This document shows positions 36,932 through 46,213 of a DNA stretch of 64,000 nucleotides, piece after piece. The notes below the pieces were generated by a model. The model searched no databases, was not told where the DNA came from, and was given only the letters and a program-made list of their open reading frames with translations. Both the position numbers and the translations under genes were made by a program. Location of the stretch: contig NZ_JASDDK010000004.1 in the NCBI RefSeq assembly GCF_030407435.1, forward strand, positions 248,001-312,000. The letters run 5' to 3'. The stretch comes from Winogradskyella bathintestinalis. Its GTDB lineage: Bacteria > Bacteroidota > Bacteroidia > Flavobacteriales > Flavobacteriaceae. Positions within the stretch are counted from its first letter, which is position 1. Each line of letters starts with the position of its first letter.

Positions 36932-38419
36932 CTAATAACCAGTATTTTGATTTAAACTGGTATTTATGTCACGTTCTCTTTGCGGAACAGGAAATAGATT
37001 ATGTTTTGCACCAACAGAAACATCGGGCTTGGCTATATTTACTTTTTCAACAAGCTTACCAAAACGCACCAAATCAAACCAACGTTGACCTTCCCAAACA
37101 AACTCTTTTCTTCTTTCTAAAAGAATGGCTTCTTTAAAGGAGCTGTAATCCATTGCCGTTAAATTTGGTAAAGCACCTTCTTCAGTCCTAGCACGTTCAC
37201 GAACCGTATTAATTGCATTTAATGCAGCTGTAGTTGAACCACCATTTATTTCGTTTAATACTTCTGCATACATTAAAAGAACATCAGAATACCGTAAAAG
37301 TTGTAAATCGTTTGCTGTATTGTTCACATTTGGTTCATTTATGCGATCCCAATATTTAACCACTTTAGGTCCTTCAAAATCGACAACTTCACCATTTATT
37401 ACATCTTCCGTCATAAAAGTTACTGCTTTTCTACTATCATTATCGTCAAATGAATTATAAAGATCTAACGTTGGTTGTTCTAAACCTCCACCATTTGGTC
37501 GTGAACCGTAAATATTTGGTAATACCCTAAAGACCAAGTGTCCTCCTTCCCATAGAGTTGTATTTATATCTGTACCTTCTAAGAAACTTATACCAAACAA
37601 TTCCTCTTTTCCATTATTATTTGGAATAAAAAATACATCACTGTAATTTGCCCATAAAGAAAAAATATTAGAGCCCATAACTTCCTCAAGTTTAACTTTC
37701 GCAGTATTTATATCGACACCCTCTTGTAACTTAGCTTTTGCCATATAAGCTTTTGCAGACCATAGAGTAGGTCGACCGTTATCATTACCTGTTTGTGCGG
37801 ATGGTAAATTATTTTCCGCAATTGTAAAATCCTCAAATATTTGCGAATACACATCCTCTATTGAAGCTCGTGGCAGGTATGAACCTGACTCAAAACTTGT
37901 AGAAGAATGAAGTTGTAATGGTACGTCACCAAAGAAACGAACCAATTCAAAATATAAGAGACCTCTCATAAAACGCGCTTCACCTAATAATTCATTTTTC
38001 TTTTGTTCATTCATTTCAATACTGGGAATGTTGTCTATTGCTAAATTGGCTGCATTAATTCCTAAATAAAGATTAGACCACATTTGTAGAGCAATTTCGT
38101 TATCTGGACCGTGAACCATATCCGATATTTGATTATAACCGTTGCCTACATTAAAGCTAGATTCCCCTTCATCAGAAGCAATAGCATTAACAGTCCAATA
38201 GTTCGCGAAATAAATACCATTAGAATTCAACGCACTATCAAAATTGGCACCTAAATGACCATAAATACCATTAATTGCCAGTTGTGCATCTTCAGCTGTT
38301 TTATAGAAAGTTCCTACCGTATAAAATGGTGCTTCTTCTTCCAAAACATTTTCACAGCTCCAAGTTATTGGAACGAGAATCGCGATGATTGCTAGTTTTT
38401 TTAAGTTATATAGTTTCAT
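36932..38419 (-). CDS. SusD-family surface glycan-binding lipoprotein
   Basis: This 495-residue lipoprotein (lipobox TWSC) has the SusD layout: RagB/SusD N-terminal TPR helices with AQLAINGIYGHLG, LGEARFMRGLLYFELVRFFGD-type helix (split here as LLGEARFMRGLLYFELVRFF), and a C-terminal ERRKEFVWEGQRWFDLVRFG block. It caps the SusC transporter and delivers oligosaccharide. It is 19 bp downstream of susC. Confidence 0.97.
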   Translation of the reverse strand: MKLYNLKKLAIIAILVPITWSCENVLEEEAPFYTVGTFYKTAEDAQLAINGIYGHLGANFDSALNSNGIYFANYWTVNAIASDEGESSFNVGNGYNQISDMVHGPDNEIALQMWSNLYLGINAANLAIDNIPSIEMNEQKKNELLGEARFMRGLLYFELVRFFGDVPLQLHSSTSFESGSYLPRASIEDVYSQIFEDFTIAENNLPSAQTGNDNGRPTLWSAKAYMAKAKLQEGVDINTAKVKLEEVMGSNIFSLWANYSDVFFIPNNNGKEELFGISFLEGTDINTTLWEGGHLVFRVLPNIYGSRPNGGGLEQPTLDLYNSFDDNDSRKAVTFMTEDVINGEVVDFEGPKVVKYWDRINEPNVNNTANDLQLLRYSDVLLMYAEVLNEINGGSTTAALNAINTVRERARTEEGALPNLTAMDYSSFKEAILLERRKEFVWEGQRWFDLVRFGKLVEKVNIAKPDVSVGAKHNLFPVPQRERDINTSLNQNTGY

Positions 38420-38438
38420 AATATAAATATTTTATGAA

Positions 38439-41400
38439 TTAAAAGTTTATGTTAATACCCATCAAATAGGTTTTAGAAATTGGATAACCTCCAAAATCAG
38501 CCCCAGCACTTAATGCATTGTTTTGTCCTCCCCAACTCACTTCAGGATCTACTCCGCTATACTTTGTAAAAGTGTATAAATTTTTACCAGACACGTAGAC
38601 ACGAAGTCTATTTATAGCCATTTTCGAAAGAAATTTTGACGAAATTGAATACCCTAACGTAATAGACTTCAATCTTAAATAAGAACCATCTTCTATATAT
38701 ACGTCCGAAAACCTGTTTGTTCTAACTCCGGCATAAGCACGCGTATATTCATTGCTAGGATTTTGAGGTGTCCATCTATTTGCAAAGGCTTCTTTCAGTA
38801 CATTATTCCGTCCATTCAGATCCTCTAACGTTAACCTATTGAAATTAGCAATTTCATTACCTGCAACTCCTTGAAAGAAAATATTAAGATCTAAACCTTT
38901 ATATCTAAATGTATTTGTTATTCCGAAAGTGTACTCTGGCACAGGATTTCCTAAAAAGGTTCTATCGTTATCAGCATCAACCATACCATCACCATTCAGA
39001 TCCATATACTTACGTTCTCCAGGCGTTATTGTACCGTTATCTGTAGCAAACAAGGGTGTGTTTGCTGGTGTATCATCCAATTGCATAATCCCATCAGAAA
39101 CATAACCGTAGAAGGCCCCAATTTCACCACCCTCAACCAATCGTTGCCATCCTGTTAAGCCAAGAATACTATTCCCAGTCGGAATGTTGTCTAAACCTGC
39201 TAGGTTAGTAATTTCATTTTTATTGTAAGCAGCCGTAATATTGGTATCCCATGTGAAGTCATCACTTTCTATATTAGTCGTATTTAAAGAGAATTCAACT
39301 CCAGAATTTCTAACTTCCCCTGCGTTAACAATAAGTTGACTCGCTCCTGTTTGTGTAGGGATTTCTAAGTTTAACAATAAATCCTTAGTGTTCTTTATAT
39401 ATGTATCTACAGTAATACCTACTCTATCATTGAAGAACCTTAAATCTAAACCAACATTATATTGCTCTGTCCGTTCCCATTTTAATTCTGGATTCCCAGG
39501 AGAAGTCGGGTAGATACCAGAAACAAAAATATTATTGAACGGCTGATAATTGGTGCCAAATGAGGCTAGAGAAGAGTACGGAAGAATTGATTCGTTTCCA
39601 ATAACACCATAACCTAATCTCAACTTTAAGTACATATTAGAGTTCTTCATAAAATCTTCATCAGAAACATTCCAAGCAAATGCTCCAGACGGGAAGAACC
39701 CATATTTATTTCCATCACCAAATTTTGAAGAACCATCCACTCTACCTGTTACAGTAAAAATATACTTATCACTTAAGATATAATTAAGTCTTCCAAAGTA
39801 TGATAACAATTTTGATTTAACGAGCACATCACTAATCCCTGGAATGGAACTAAATTGTGAAAGGTTGTCAAACCCAAAATTTTCAGTAGAAAAATCTTGA
39901 GCAGAAATTCCAATTTCATCAATTGTAAACTCTTGAATCGAAGCACCGATAAAAGCATTCAATCTATGTTTATTATTAAACGTATTTTCATAAGTCAAAG
40001 TGGTCTCTGCCAATAGATTTGTGGACAACCTTTTAGATTTTGCTCCGTAAGCACTTGCAGAATTTCCAAAATCCAATTCAGCTACTCTAAATAGATACTC
40101 TTCATGAAGTACCATATCCACACCACCCGAAACTTTTAAAGTTAAATTATTTAATAATTCCCAATTAATGGCTAGATTATCTAAAACTCTAGTGGTTTTC
40201 CCTTTGCTGCTTAATAAATTTTGGTAAGCGACTGGACTTGCAAAATCTTGAATCATTTCTGGAGAACCGTTAATAGAGTTCATAAACGTACCATCATCTT
40301 GAACTTCAAAATTACCTTTAACGTAATTACCTTCCGAATCAAAAACAGGAAGCATAGGATTAAATAAATACGCCCCAGTTACTGCGCTGCTAACGCCTAA
40401 TCCACCATCCGTATCTGTTCTCGCACTATTATAATCACTTCTAGAGACACTAAATGAGTTTTCTATTTTTAATTTATCGGAGGCTTTAAAATCTAAATTG
40501 GCTCTAAAATTATATCGTGTGAAATCTGTTTCAATAATAATACCTTCTTGATTCATATAAGAAGCCGAAAGTGCATACTTAATTTTTTCATTTCCTCCCT
40601 TTATGGAAAGGTCATGATTGTTAGTAAAAGCAACTCCAAATATCTCACCTTGCCAGTCCGTTCCTTCACCAAATGAGAAAGGGTTTGTATAAAATCTTGG
40701 ATCGCCATTGTTGTAACGAGCCTCGTTAATATAAAAAGCAAATTCACCTGCATTTAGCACATCTAACTCTTTTCCTACTTGACTGACACTTAAATAGGTA
40801 TCATAATTTATTTGAGCCTTACCATTTATACCTCGTTTTGTCGTAATTATTATAACACCATTAGCACCACGCGATCCATAAATAGCAGTTGCAGAAGCAT
40901 CCTTTAATACATCTATGGATTCTATATCTGATGGGCTAATTGTAGAAAGTGCATTTAAATTTGGACCTTCTGTAACACTACCTCCAACATTATCACTATT
41001 ACTATCCACAGGGAAGCCATCAATTACATATAAAGGCTCGCTTCCTGCATTTATAGAGCTGCTACCTCTAATTCTTACAGAGGTTGCTGCACCTGGTTGA
41101 CCAGAAGTTTGAGTTAACAATAATCCTGATACCCTACCCTGGACAAATTCATCTGGAGTGGTCACCTTACTAGCTTCTAAATCCTTTGCTTTTATTGAGG
41201 AAACAGCACCTGATAAATCCTTTTTGCTAGAGCTTCCATATCCAATTACGACTATTTCATTTAAACTTGTAATATCTTCTTCTAATTCGACGTTAATAAT
41301 AGTTTGATTGCCAACTAATACTTCCTTCGACTTAAAACCTTGATAACTATAAACTAACACGTCTTCCGTACTGTTAACTGTTAAAACATAGTTTCCATCA

Positions 41401-41570
41401 AAATCAGCTATGGTTCCCGATTTTTTGTTTTTTATCAGGATATTTGATCCTGACAGTGGTTGTCCATCCACTTTTGATTTTACCGTTCCTTTAATTTCTA
41501 TTTGAGCAAACATTAAAGCATTGCCCAATAGAGTTAATATTATGGAAAGGCTAATTATTTTGAGTTTCAT
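38439..41570 (-). CDS. SusC-family TonB-linked outer-membrane transporter
   Basis: This 1043-residue protein has a signal peptide (ending MFAQ), a carboxypeptidase-D-like N-terminal domain (IKGTVKSKVDGQPLSGSNIL), a plug domain with SVRIRGSSSINAGSEPLYVI and a C-terminal 22-strand barrel. It moves oligosaccharides into the periplasm with TonB energy. SusD follows directly and a DUF4961-like gene lies 18 bp upstream. Confidence 0.98.
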   Translation of the reverse strand: MKLKIISLSIILTLLGNALMFAQIEIKGTVKSKVDGQPLSGSNILIKNKKSGTIADFDGNYVLTVNSTEDVLVYSYQGFKSKEVLVGNQTIINVELEEDITSLNEIVVIGYGSSSKKDLSGAVSSIKAKDLEASKVTTPDEFVQGRVSGLLLTQTSGQPGAATSVRIRGSSSINAGSEPLYVIDGFPVDSNSDNVGGSVTEGPNLNALSTISPSDIESIDVLKDASATAIYGSRGANGVIIITTKRGINGKAQINYDTYLSVSQVGKELDVLNAGEFAFYINEARYNNGDPRFYTNPFSFGEGTDWQGEIFGVAFTNNHDLSIKGGNEKIKYALSASYMNQEGIIIETDFTRYNFRANLDFKASDKLKIENSFSVSRSDYNSARTDTDGGLGVSSAVTGAYLFNPMLPVFDSEGNYVKGNFEVQDDGTFMNSINGSPEMIQDFASPVAYQNLLSSKGKTTRVLDNLAINWELLNNLTLKVSGGVDMVLHEEYLFRVAELDFGNSASAYGAKSKRLSTNLLAETTLTYENTFNNKHRLNAFIGASIQEFTIDEIGISAQDFSTENFGFDNLSQFSSIPGISDVLVKSKLLSYFGRLNYILSDKYIFTVTGRVDGSSKFGDGNKYGFFPSGAFAWNVSDEDFMKNSNMYLKLRLGYGVIGNESILPYSSLASFGTNYQPFNNIFVSGIYPTSPGNPELKWERTEQYNVGLDLRFFNDRVGITVDTYIKNTKDLLLNLEIPTQTGASQLIVNAGEVRNSGVEFSLNTTNIESDDFTWDTNITAAYNKNEITNLAGLDNIPTGNSILGLTGWQRLVEGGEIGAFYGYVSDGIMQLDDTPANTPLFATDNGTITPGERKYMDLNGDGMVDADNDRTFLGNPVPEYTFGITNTFRYKGLDLNIFFQGVAGNEIANFNRLTLEDLNGRNNVLKEAFANRWTPQNPSNEYTRAYAGVRTNRFSDVYIEDGSYLRLKSITLGYSISSKFLSKMAINRLRVYVSGKNLYTFTKYSGVDPEVSWGGQNNALSAGADFGGYPISKTYLMGININF

Positions 41571-41588
41571 AAAAGTTGTTTTTGGTGG

Positions 41589-42572
41589 TTAGTCGCAGTT
41601 TTCTATTAGTATAAAGTCTTCAAGAGTGTCTGGATCTTGAATAATAATATCACCTACTTCATTTTGAAAAGTATAAGTCATATCAGAAATTACAGAGTTA
41701 GGATCGGCACCAAAAAATGAATTGGGCCAAAATGTTATTTCCCAAAGATTACCCCCTATATTATCCATAATATTAGCATTGTTCACACCACAATTAGAAA
41801 CCTCAACACCATCAACTAATGCAGTGCCACAAAAATAAACTTGCTCCACATCAAATAGACTTGTATCTCCTTTGGCTGCATCAAAATTGATTTTAATTAT
41901 ATCTTTTAATGTTCTAACGTTAGGCTTTACAACTACAGGGTATGGCGCAGGACCACATAAATTAATTAGATTATTATCCGCTCCACTGATTTCAATGCAA
42001 GGTGTAAAGTTGACATTATAAGCTGGTGCATCCCCAAAATCTAATCCAATACCATATCCAGAATTAGCAACTAAGTAACCCATCTGAGTATTAATATTTT
42101 CTTGTCCAACTGTTAAGGCTAAACTAACTTGTCCATCAACAGTAACACCATCTTCAACATTTACAGGTGACTCAGATATAAAAACAGTCCATTTTACAAG
42201 TCCATAATTCTCTCCTATACCAACTACTGATTCGATTTCTTCTGACCAAGTAAGCATGGAATTTGTAGCAATATCGGCATCAGTGGCTAATCTTAAAGTG
42301 CCATTGCCCACTGGAGACGAATAGGTTACGGTTGCATTTTCTTCAACATTCCAGGAAACTGGTGCTAAAACACCAAATATAAAATTATACCCTGTTGACT
42401 CTTGAGGTTGAATACGCACATTAACTGTTACGCTTATTTCTTCACCAACTGTTGCACTATGTGGTTGTATGACTCCAGTTATAGTCATACACATTGTAAA
42501 TATTAAGAATGCAAATAATAAAAGAACTCTTAAGACTCTCCGTCTTTTAAAAATTATAAATACTTTTTTCAT
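41589..42572 (-). CDS. DUF4961-like secreted protein (SusE-position)
   Basis: This 327-residue protein has a strong N-terminal hydrophobic segment (residues 14-30) and the ITGVIQPHSATVGEEISVTV opening typical of DUF4961. The remainder is beta-rich. DUF4961 proteins recur beside SusC/D and are thought to be extra surface glycan binders. It is 11 bp downstream of the DUF5004-like gene and 18 bp before susC. Confidence 0.72.
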   Translation of the reverse strand: MKKVFIIFKRRRVLRVLLLFAFLIFTMCMTITGVIQPHSATVGEEISVTVNVRIQPQESTGYNFIFGVLAPVSWNVEENATVTYSSPVGNGTLRLATDADIATNSMLTWSEEIESVVGIGENYGLVKWTVFISESPVNVEDGVTVDGQVSLALTVGQENINTQMGYLVANSGYGIGLDFGDAPAYNVNFTPCIEISGADNNLINLCGPAPYPVVVKPNVRTLKDIIKINFDAAKGDTSLFDVEQVYFCGTALVDGVEVSNCGVNNANIMDNIGGNLWEITFWPNSFFGADPNSVISDMTYTFQNEVGDIIIQDPDTLEDFILIENCD

Positions 42573-42583
42573 TTTGGTTGTGT

Positions 42584-43033
42584 TTAATTCTTTTTGAATG
42601 AATAGACATAGATATTTGAATCACAGCCAGAACTAAACTCTAAACTGAAATTATTTACTTCTGAAGTTAAAGGAACGGTTACTAAATTTATAGCGCTAGA
42701 ATTACCATCATTACCTGTAAAAATTAATTTCGTAGGATAAGTAATATCATCAAACTTCCAAGTTCCAGACAAAGATTCAGTTCCGAAAGGAATGTTGAAA
42801 ACTGGTATAGAAAACGTTGTTGGCTGATCACCGTTATAATCTAGATTTAGAGTAAAAGTTTCAAAATCTAATTTCTCGCTGATATCATTGCCATTTTGAG
42901 TGGCTCTATCTATTGTCCAATTTCCATTGATATTCACTGGAAATTCTTTAAATCCATCGGCATTAATTGTTGCGTCTTCCGTGCAGTTAGAAACAAGAAG
43001 AACCAAGCAATAGATTGCTAAAATCTTTTTCAT
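42584..43033 (-). CDS. DUF5004-like small lipoprotein
   Basis: This 149-residue protein has a signal peptide and lipobox LVSNC. The NGNWTIDRATQNGNDIS opening and lipocalin-like beta pattern resemble DUF5004, which co-occurs with DUF4961 in Bacteroidota glycan loci. A single-domain surface glycan binder is the likely role. Confidence 0.68.
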   Translation of the reverse strand: MKKILAIYCLVLLVSNCTEDATINADGFKEFPVNINGNWTIDRATQNGNDISEKLDFETFTLNLDYNGDQPTTFSIPVFNIPFGTESLSGTWKFDDITYPTKLIFTGNDGNSSAINLVTVPLTSEVNNFSLEFSSGCDSNIYVYSFKKN

Positions 43034-43102
43034 ATGATGTTATGTTTAAATGTTAAAACTTTTTATTAAAAATGCTCAATTTGCATTTATACAGAAGCAG
43101 AA

Positions 43103-43858
43103 TTACCTTCTCAATTCTACCGAATAAATAAAATTATCTGCTTTATAATACCCAATGTTATATTCTAAAGGAGACATACCTCTATCTAGAACTACTCTTT
43201 CCCTCCTTAAGATAGGATCTCCAATAGCTACATTAAGTTTATCAGAAAGCTTATCATTAGAGATAATAGCTGATATTTCTTCCTTACTAACGGTAGCGAT
43301 ATATCCGCTAGATAACTCAATTAAATCATAAAGAGGTTTAGAAAAGTCTGATTTTTCATCTAAATTAATCTTTGGGTGAAAGTAAGAGATGAAGTAAACT
43401 TTGGACTCATCCTTTATACCCCTAACCCTTGATAATCTATAAACTGGTGTATCAATATCGATTCCTAATTTAAAACTCACCGTTTTATCAGACATTATTT
43501 TTTTTAACTTAAACTCGTAATTTACCAAGGTCTTACCTTGCTCTAGCATTTCCTTACTGAAACTTGACCAACTATCTAATCTAGTGACCAACATCTCTTT
43601 ATTGATTTTCGTGCCGATTCCTTTTTTTCTAACAATTAGGTTTTTCTCAGCTAATCTGTTACTCGCTTGACGAATTGTGCTTCTAGAAATACCTAGGCTT
43701 TTAGCTAAATCTAACTCCTTGGGTAATAATTTTCCGTTGGCATAATCAGGTAATTTAATAATTTCCAAAAGGAGCTCTTCCACTTGTATGTGAAGCGGAA
43801 TAGGACTACTATGATCGAATTTATCTATAAATTCTTGTATGTTCTTATGTTCGTACAT
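43103..43858 (-). CDS. GntR-family regulator with UTRA domain
   Basis: This 251-residue protein has an N-terminal winged helix (about 30-95: ELDLAKSLGISRSTIRQASN) and a C-terminal UTRA ligand-binding domain (YRLSRVR, FISYFHPK, YNIGYYKAD), HutC/FadR-superfamily style. I chose the ATG at 43858 (MYEHKNIQ), not one 72 bp upstream, because a full promoter lies at 43863-43893 between them. With that start the mRNA would be nearly leaderless. An operator-like palindrome overlaps the start. It probably senses a sugar (phosphate) from the locus. Confidence 0.9.
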   Translation of the reverse strand: MYEHKNIQEFIDKFDHSSPIPLHIQVEELLLEIIKLPDYANGKLLPKELDLAKSLGISRSTIRQASNRLAEKNLIVRKKGIGTKINKEMLVTRLDSWSSFSKEMLEQGKTLVNYEFKLKKIMSDKTVSFKLGIDIDTPVYRLSRVRGIKDESKVYFISYFHPKINLDEKSDFSKPLYDLIELSSGYIATVSKEEISAIISNDKLSDKLNVAIGDPILRRERVVLDRGMSPLEYNIGYYKADNFIYSVELRR

Positions 43859-43859
43859 A
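43846..43859. promoter_or_regulatory. GntR-type operator, site 4 (autoregulatory)
   Basis: TATGT-TCGT-ACATA covers the gntR start codon and the predicted transcription start. It shares its consensus with four other sites in the locus. Binding here would block gntR transcription. Confidence 0.75.
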
Positions 43860-43862
43860 GTA

Positions 43863-43893
43863 CAAATATAACAATAGATATGAAATACGCAAA
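43863..43893 (-). promoter_or_regulatory. Bacteroidota-type promoter of gntR
   Basis: On the minus strand, TTTG (43893-43890) is followed after 19 bp by TATATTTG (43870-43863), an exact fit to the -33 TTTG / -7 TAnnTTTG consensus. The start would be near 43857, at the operator and the gntR ATG. Confidence 0.75.
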
Positions 43894-44100
43894 AAAAGAG
43901 ATAAAAATTTTTGATTATCGCAGTCTTCAATACGTAAAACTACCCTTAACATAATAACACGAACGTTTTGCTGTTAATTATATAAAAAAACTCTTATAAC
44001 TTAATTTGAGTTATGAGATATTAAAAAGAAAAAAAATAGTATTTACAAATATAAAAACCTAACAATTATAAGTGTCACCAGAAGTTAACATAGCATGCAT

Positions 44101-44136
44101 AACTCTATATGTAATTAGTAATTACATATAAGAGTT
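44101..44136. repeat. Near-perfect 36-bp palindrome
   Basis: Core arms TATATGTAATTA and TAATTACATATA around one G are perfect (44106-44130). The flanks AACTC and GAGTT extend it, with one unpaired base. The word TATATGTAATT also occurs at about 10888 and 10924 near the other edge of the locus. Confidence 0.6.
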
Positions 44137-44142
44137 AGTCTA

Positions 44143-44156
44143 CATGTTCATACATA
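44143..44156. promoter_or_regulatory. GntR-type operator, site 5
   Basis: CATGT-TCAT-ACATA, one base off consensus, 285 bp upstream of gntR. It may be a distal operator or control a plus-strand transcript. Confidence 0.5.
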
Positions 44157-44989
44157 GAAACATTAAAGCTTCATAAATATTAGAATTTGAATAAATTAAT
44201 GTTTCCTATAAGTTTATACTTTTATGTTAAGGAAAGCTGCGTTTAATCAACCTTATCCATTTACTCATTCTTTTTCAAAGGATTTTAATTGTTTTTTTTG
44301 GTATATTGATTAAAATAAGATATCGTTAAGATTTTATCGTTTTAACTTTCACTTCCATACATTAAGTTTAAGTGCTATACAACCGCATTCGTTTGGTTAT
44401 AATAATTAAAGCAAACAATAGGAATAAAGTAATATTCAACTAAAATATCATTATACTTTGCCTGTGGCTTGTTTTTCTTAAAATAAATAAATTCCAAACG
44501 TGCACACGCTTAAGACTTACATTAATTATTCCTGAATATTTTGATCGGAATAAACATTCAGATATTTCGGACTGATTAATATTCGAATTCTCGTCAAGTG
44601 TTTGTTTGTGTGTGTTTGTGTTACGGAACTACTCCTACTCTACTAAAAATGGATATTTTTAAGAGAATTAAGCTACCCTATGGCTTTAAATTGTTATAAT
44701 AGTTTTTCATAATATCGCGTATTGCGATACAATATAATTATAATGTTTTTATATGAGAATAATCGATACTCAAATTATTATGAACACATAAAATGCTGTT
44801 TATTGCACTATTAAATATATTTTTGACACGTTAATTTAAAATCAGACGAAAAGTGTATTATAATTCACTTTTCATGGTATAATTTCAAATCGTAAATATG
44901 TATTCATAATGTTAACACCATAATACATTAGGATTAATATGATCTGAATTATTTTGACATTCAAATTTAAAGCCAAACGTTAAACTTTG

Positions 44990-45128
44990 TTAAATCGAGA
45001 CCAATACGGTGACCTCTAAAAATGATACCTTTTGAAAGCCCTATAAATAAAGAAAAGATAAAATTTTGGTCGTTGTCTCCGACTCCACGATAAACGCTCT
45101 AAAGCACTAACTTTAGAGCGTTTTTTTT
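44990..45128 (+). ncRNA. Candidate small RNA containing the right edge-repeat copy
   Basis: A plus-strand transcript is suggested by TTTG (44953-44956), a near -7 TAAACTTTG (44981-44989) and a strong terminator at 45095-45128, with no open frame between. GACCAA (about 44999) can pair with TTGGTC (about 45066), and GGTCG...CGACT forms a 5-bp hairpin with a 7-base loop. About 75 bp (45020-45098) is shared with 11395-11475. It could belong to a conserved Flavobacteria RNA family such as the Rfam Flavo-1 motif, which I cannot test here. Confidence 0.5.
45095..45128 (+). terminator. Strong rho-independent terminator
   Basis: A perfect 10-bp stem CGCTCTAAAG / CTTTAGAGCG with a 6-base loop is followed by eight T. 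It faces plus-strand transcription although no plus-strand gene lies upstream for 20 kb. Confidence 0.88.
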
Positions 45129-45187
45129 AGATGCCAAATTAGGGGCAAGCGTGATGCCTTTTATACACTTTTTTAACCTTATCATAC

Positions 45188-45469
45188 TTATTCTCCAATC
45201 ATTTCTTCTATAATTTCAAGGGCATCAAGTCCAATATTGTAAGCTGTTAATTGGTCTTGCAAGTCTATTTCTTCCCAAATAGACATTGGTAGCTTTTTTG
45301 CTTCCTCATTTAGCATCTTTAGAAGATTATAAGCATCTTGATTTTTAGTTATTCTTTTATGCTTTAAGGCTAAATCAAGCCCTAATCTAACATCGTTTAT
45401 CAAATAATGATAATGTAAGTCGGTATTTTGAATAGATAATTTTGAAGTAATTTGTAGCAATGATTTCAT
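45188..45469 (-). CDS. Hypothetical small helical protein (93 aa)
   Basis: The protein is all-helical and acidic at the end, with no signal peptide or motif I recognise. Codon use looks like the neighbours and the frame is clean, so it is probably real. It stands alone between the small-RNA candidate and a gene-poor stretch. Confidence 0.5.
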   Translation of the reverse strand: MKSLLQITSKLSIQNTDLHYHYLINDVRLGLDLALKHKRITKNQDAYNLLKMLNEEAKKLPMSIWEEIDLQDQLTAYNIGLDALEIIEEMIGE

Positions 45470-45841
45470 TTCATAATTATTTAGAAACTAATATCAACAA
45501 ATAACTGAATTATAACTTTTTTAAAATAGGACATAAAAAAACTACCTTGATTGCATAGTTGAGAAACAGTAGATTCGAGTATGTTAATTTTAAAAATTTT
45601 TATTTTTTTGTTGAAGGAGGTTGGCTTATTGTTAAGATAACTAGAAACTTACTTTTTCTTAAAAATAATTATGATTTTTTTTACGAACCTACAAGTTCGA
45701 ATGAGAGCAATTCAATCAGTCATAACTACAAGATCGAAAACCATTTAGATTACATATTTCTAAAGAAGATTTGAATACGTCTATTAAAGATAAATTCGGT
45801 TCATTCCCTCGCACGTTAGCGCGTATCTGTTTGATTTTGTT

Positions 45842-46090
45842 TTACTTTTCGATTATACTCATTGAAATCAACGCTTCAATCTCCAATATAGCACCTGTTG
45901 GTAATTGCGCCATTCCTTCTTTCGAGATTATTATATTATTGATTTGTATGTAGTTATTTATAATAGTCTGCTTTGACGCATCTAAATTACTTGATTTCAC
46001 AAAATGTATTATCGCTGTTGGATTGTTGTTTTTAAGGCTAATAATTACGGTATTAATTTTATCGGATACGATCAAATTAAAGACTGCCAA
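45842..46090 (-). CDS. Doubtful small ORF (82 aa)
   Basis: This Ile/Asn-rich frame starts just downstream of the terminator of the CHAT operon. It has no recognised domain, and its composition is like random AT-rich sequence. The surrounding 45470-45841 and 46136-46213 show nothing else. Confidence 0.2.
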   Translation of the reverse strand: MAVFNLIVSDKINTVIISLKNNNPTAIIHFVKSSNLDASKQTIINNYIQINNIIISKEGMAQLPTGAILEIEALISMSIIEK

Positions 46091-46103
46091 AACGAATATA
46101 AAA

Positions 46104-46135
46104 GAAATCCATCAATTTAAGCATTGATGGATTTC
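46104..46135 (-). terminator. Terminator of the CHAT-hydrolase operon
   Basis: A perfect 13-bp stem (46104-46116 / 46123-46135) with a 6-base loop is followed on the minus strand by TTTTATATT. It lies 78 bp past the stop of the FAD-linked oxidase, the last gene of the operon. Confidence 0.8.
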
Positions 46136-46213
46136 GTTAATTACGGCAAAATTATTATGAATCTTATATCATTAGGTCTATGTTTGTCCGAAATGGCTAG
46201 TCTCGATTAAATC

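Larger units (their letters stand above)
43931..45187. other. 1.25-kb non-coding region right of the polysaccharide locus
   Basis: No coding frame of credible composition is present on either strand. It holds a 36-bp palindrome (44101-44136), GntR site 5 (44143-44156), a low-complexity GTTTGTTTGTGTGTG tract near 44599-44620, and the right copy of the edge repeat with its terminator. Confidence 0.7.

Noticed and set aside
43859..43930. Upstream start of the GntR gene
   Set aside because: It would lie upstream of or within the clear promoter at 43863-43893, and adds a hydrophobic stretch not found in the family.
44599..44620. GTTTGTTTGTGTGTG tract as a CRISPR or tandem repeat array
   Set aside because: Only a short low-complexity run; no spaced repeats are present anywhere in the window.
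45060..45090. tRNA or tmRNA 3' end at the edge repeat
   Set aside because: GGTCG...CGACT does form a 5-bp stem with 7-base loop, but the loop lacks the TTCRA consensus and no acceptor or anticodon arm fits.
45559..45953. Two plus-strand frames (71 and 60 codons)
   Set aside because: Low-complexity Phe/Lys/Ile/Asn composition, no similarity, and one overlaps an equally doubtful minus-strand frame.
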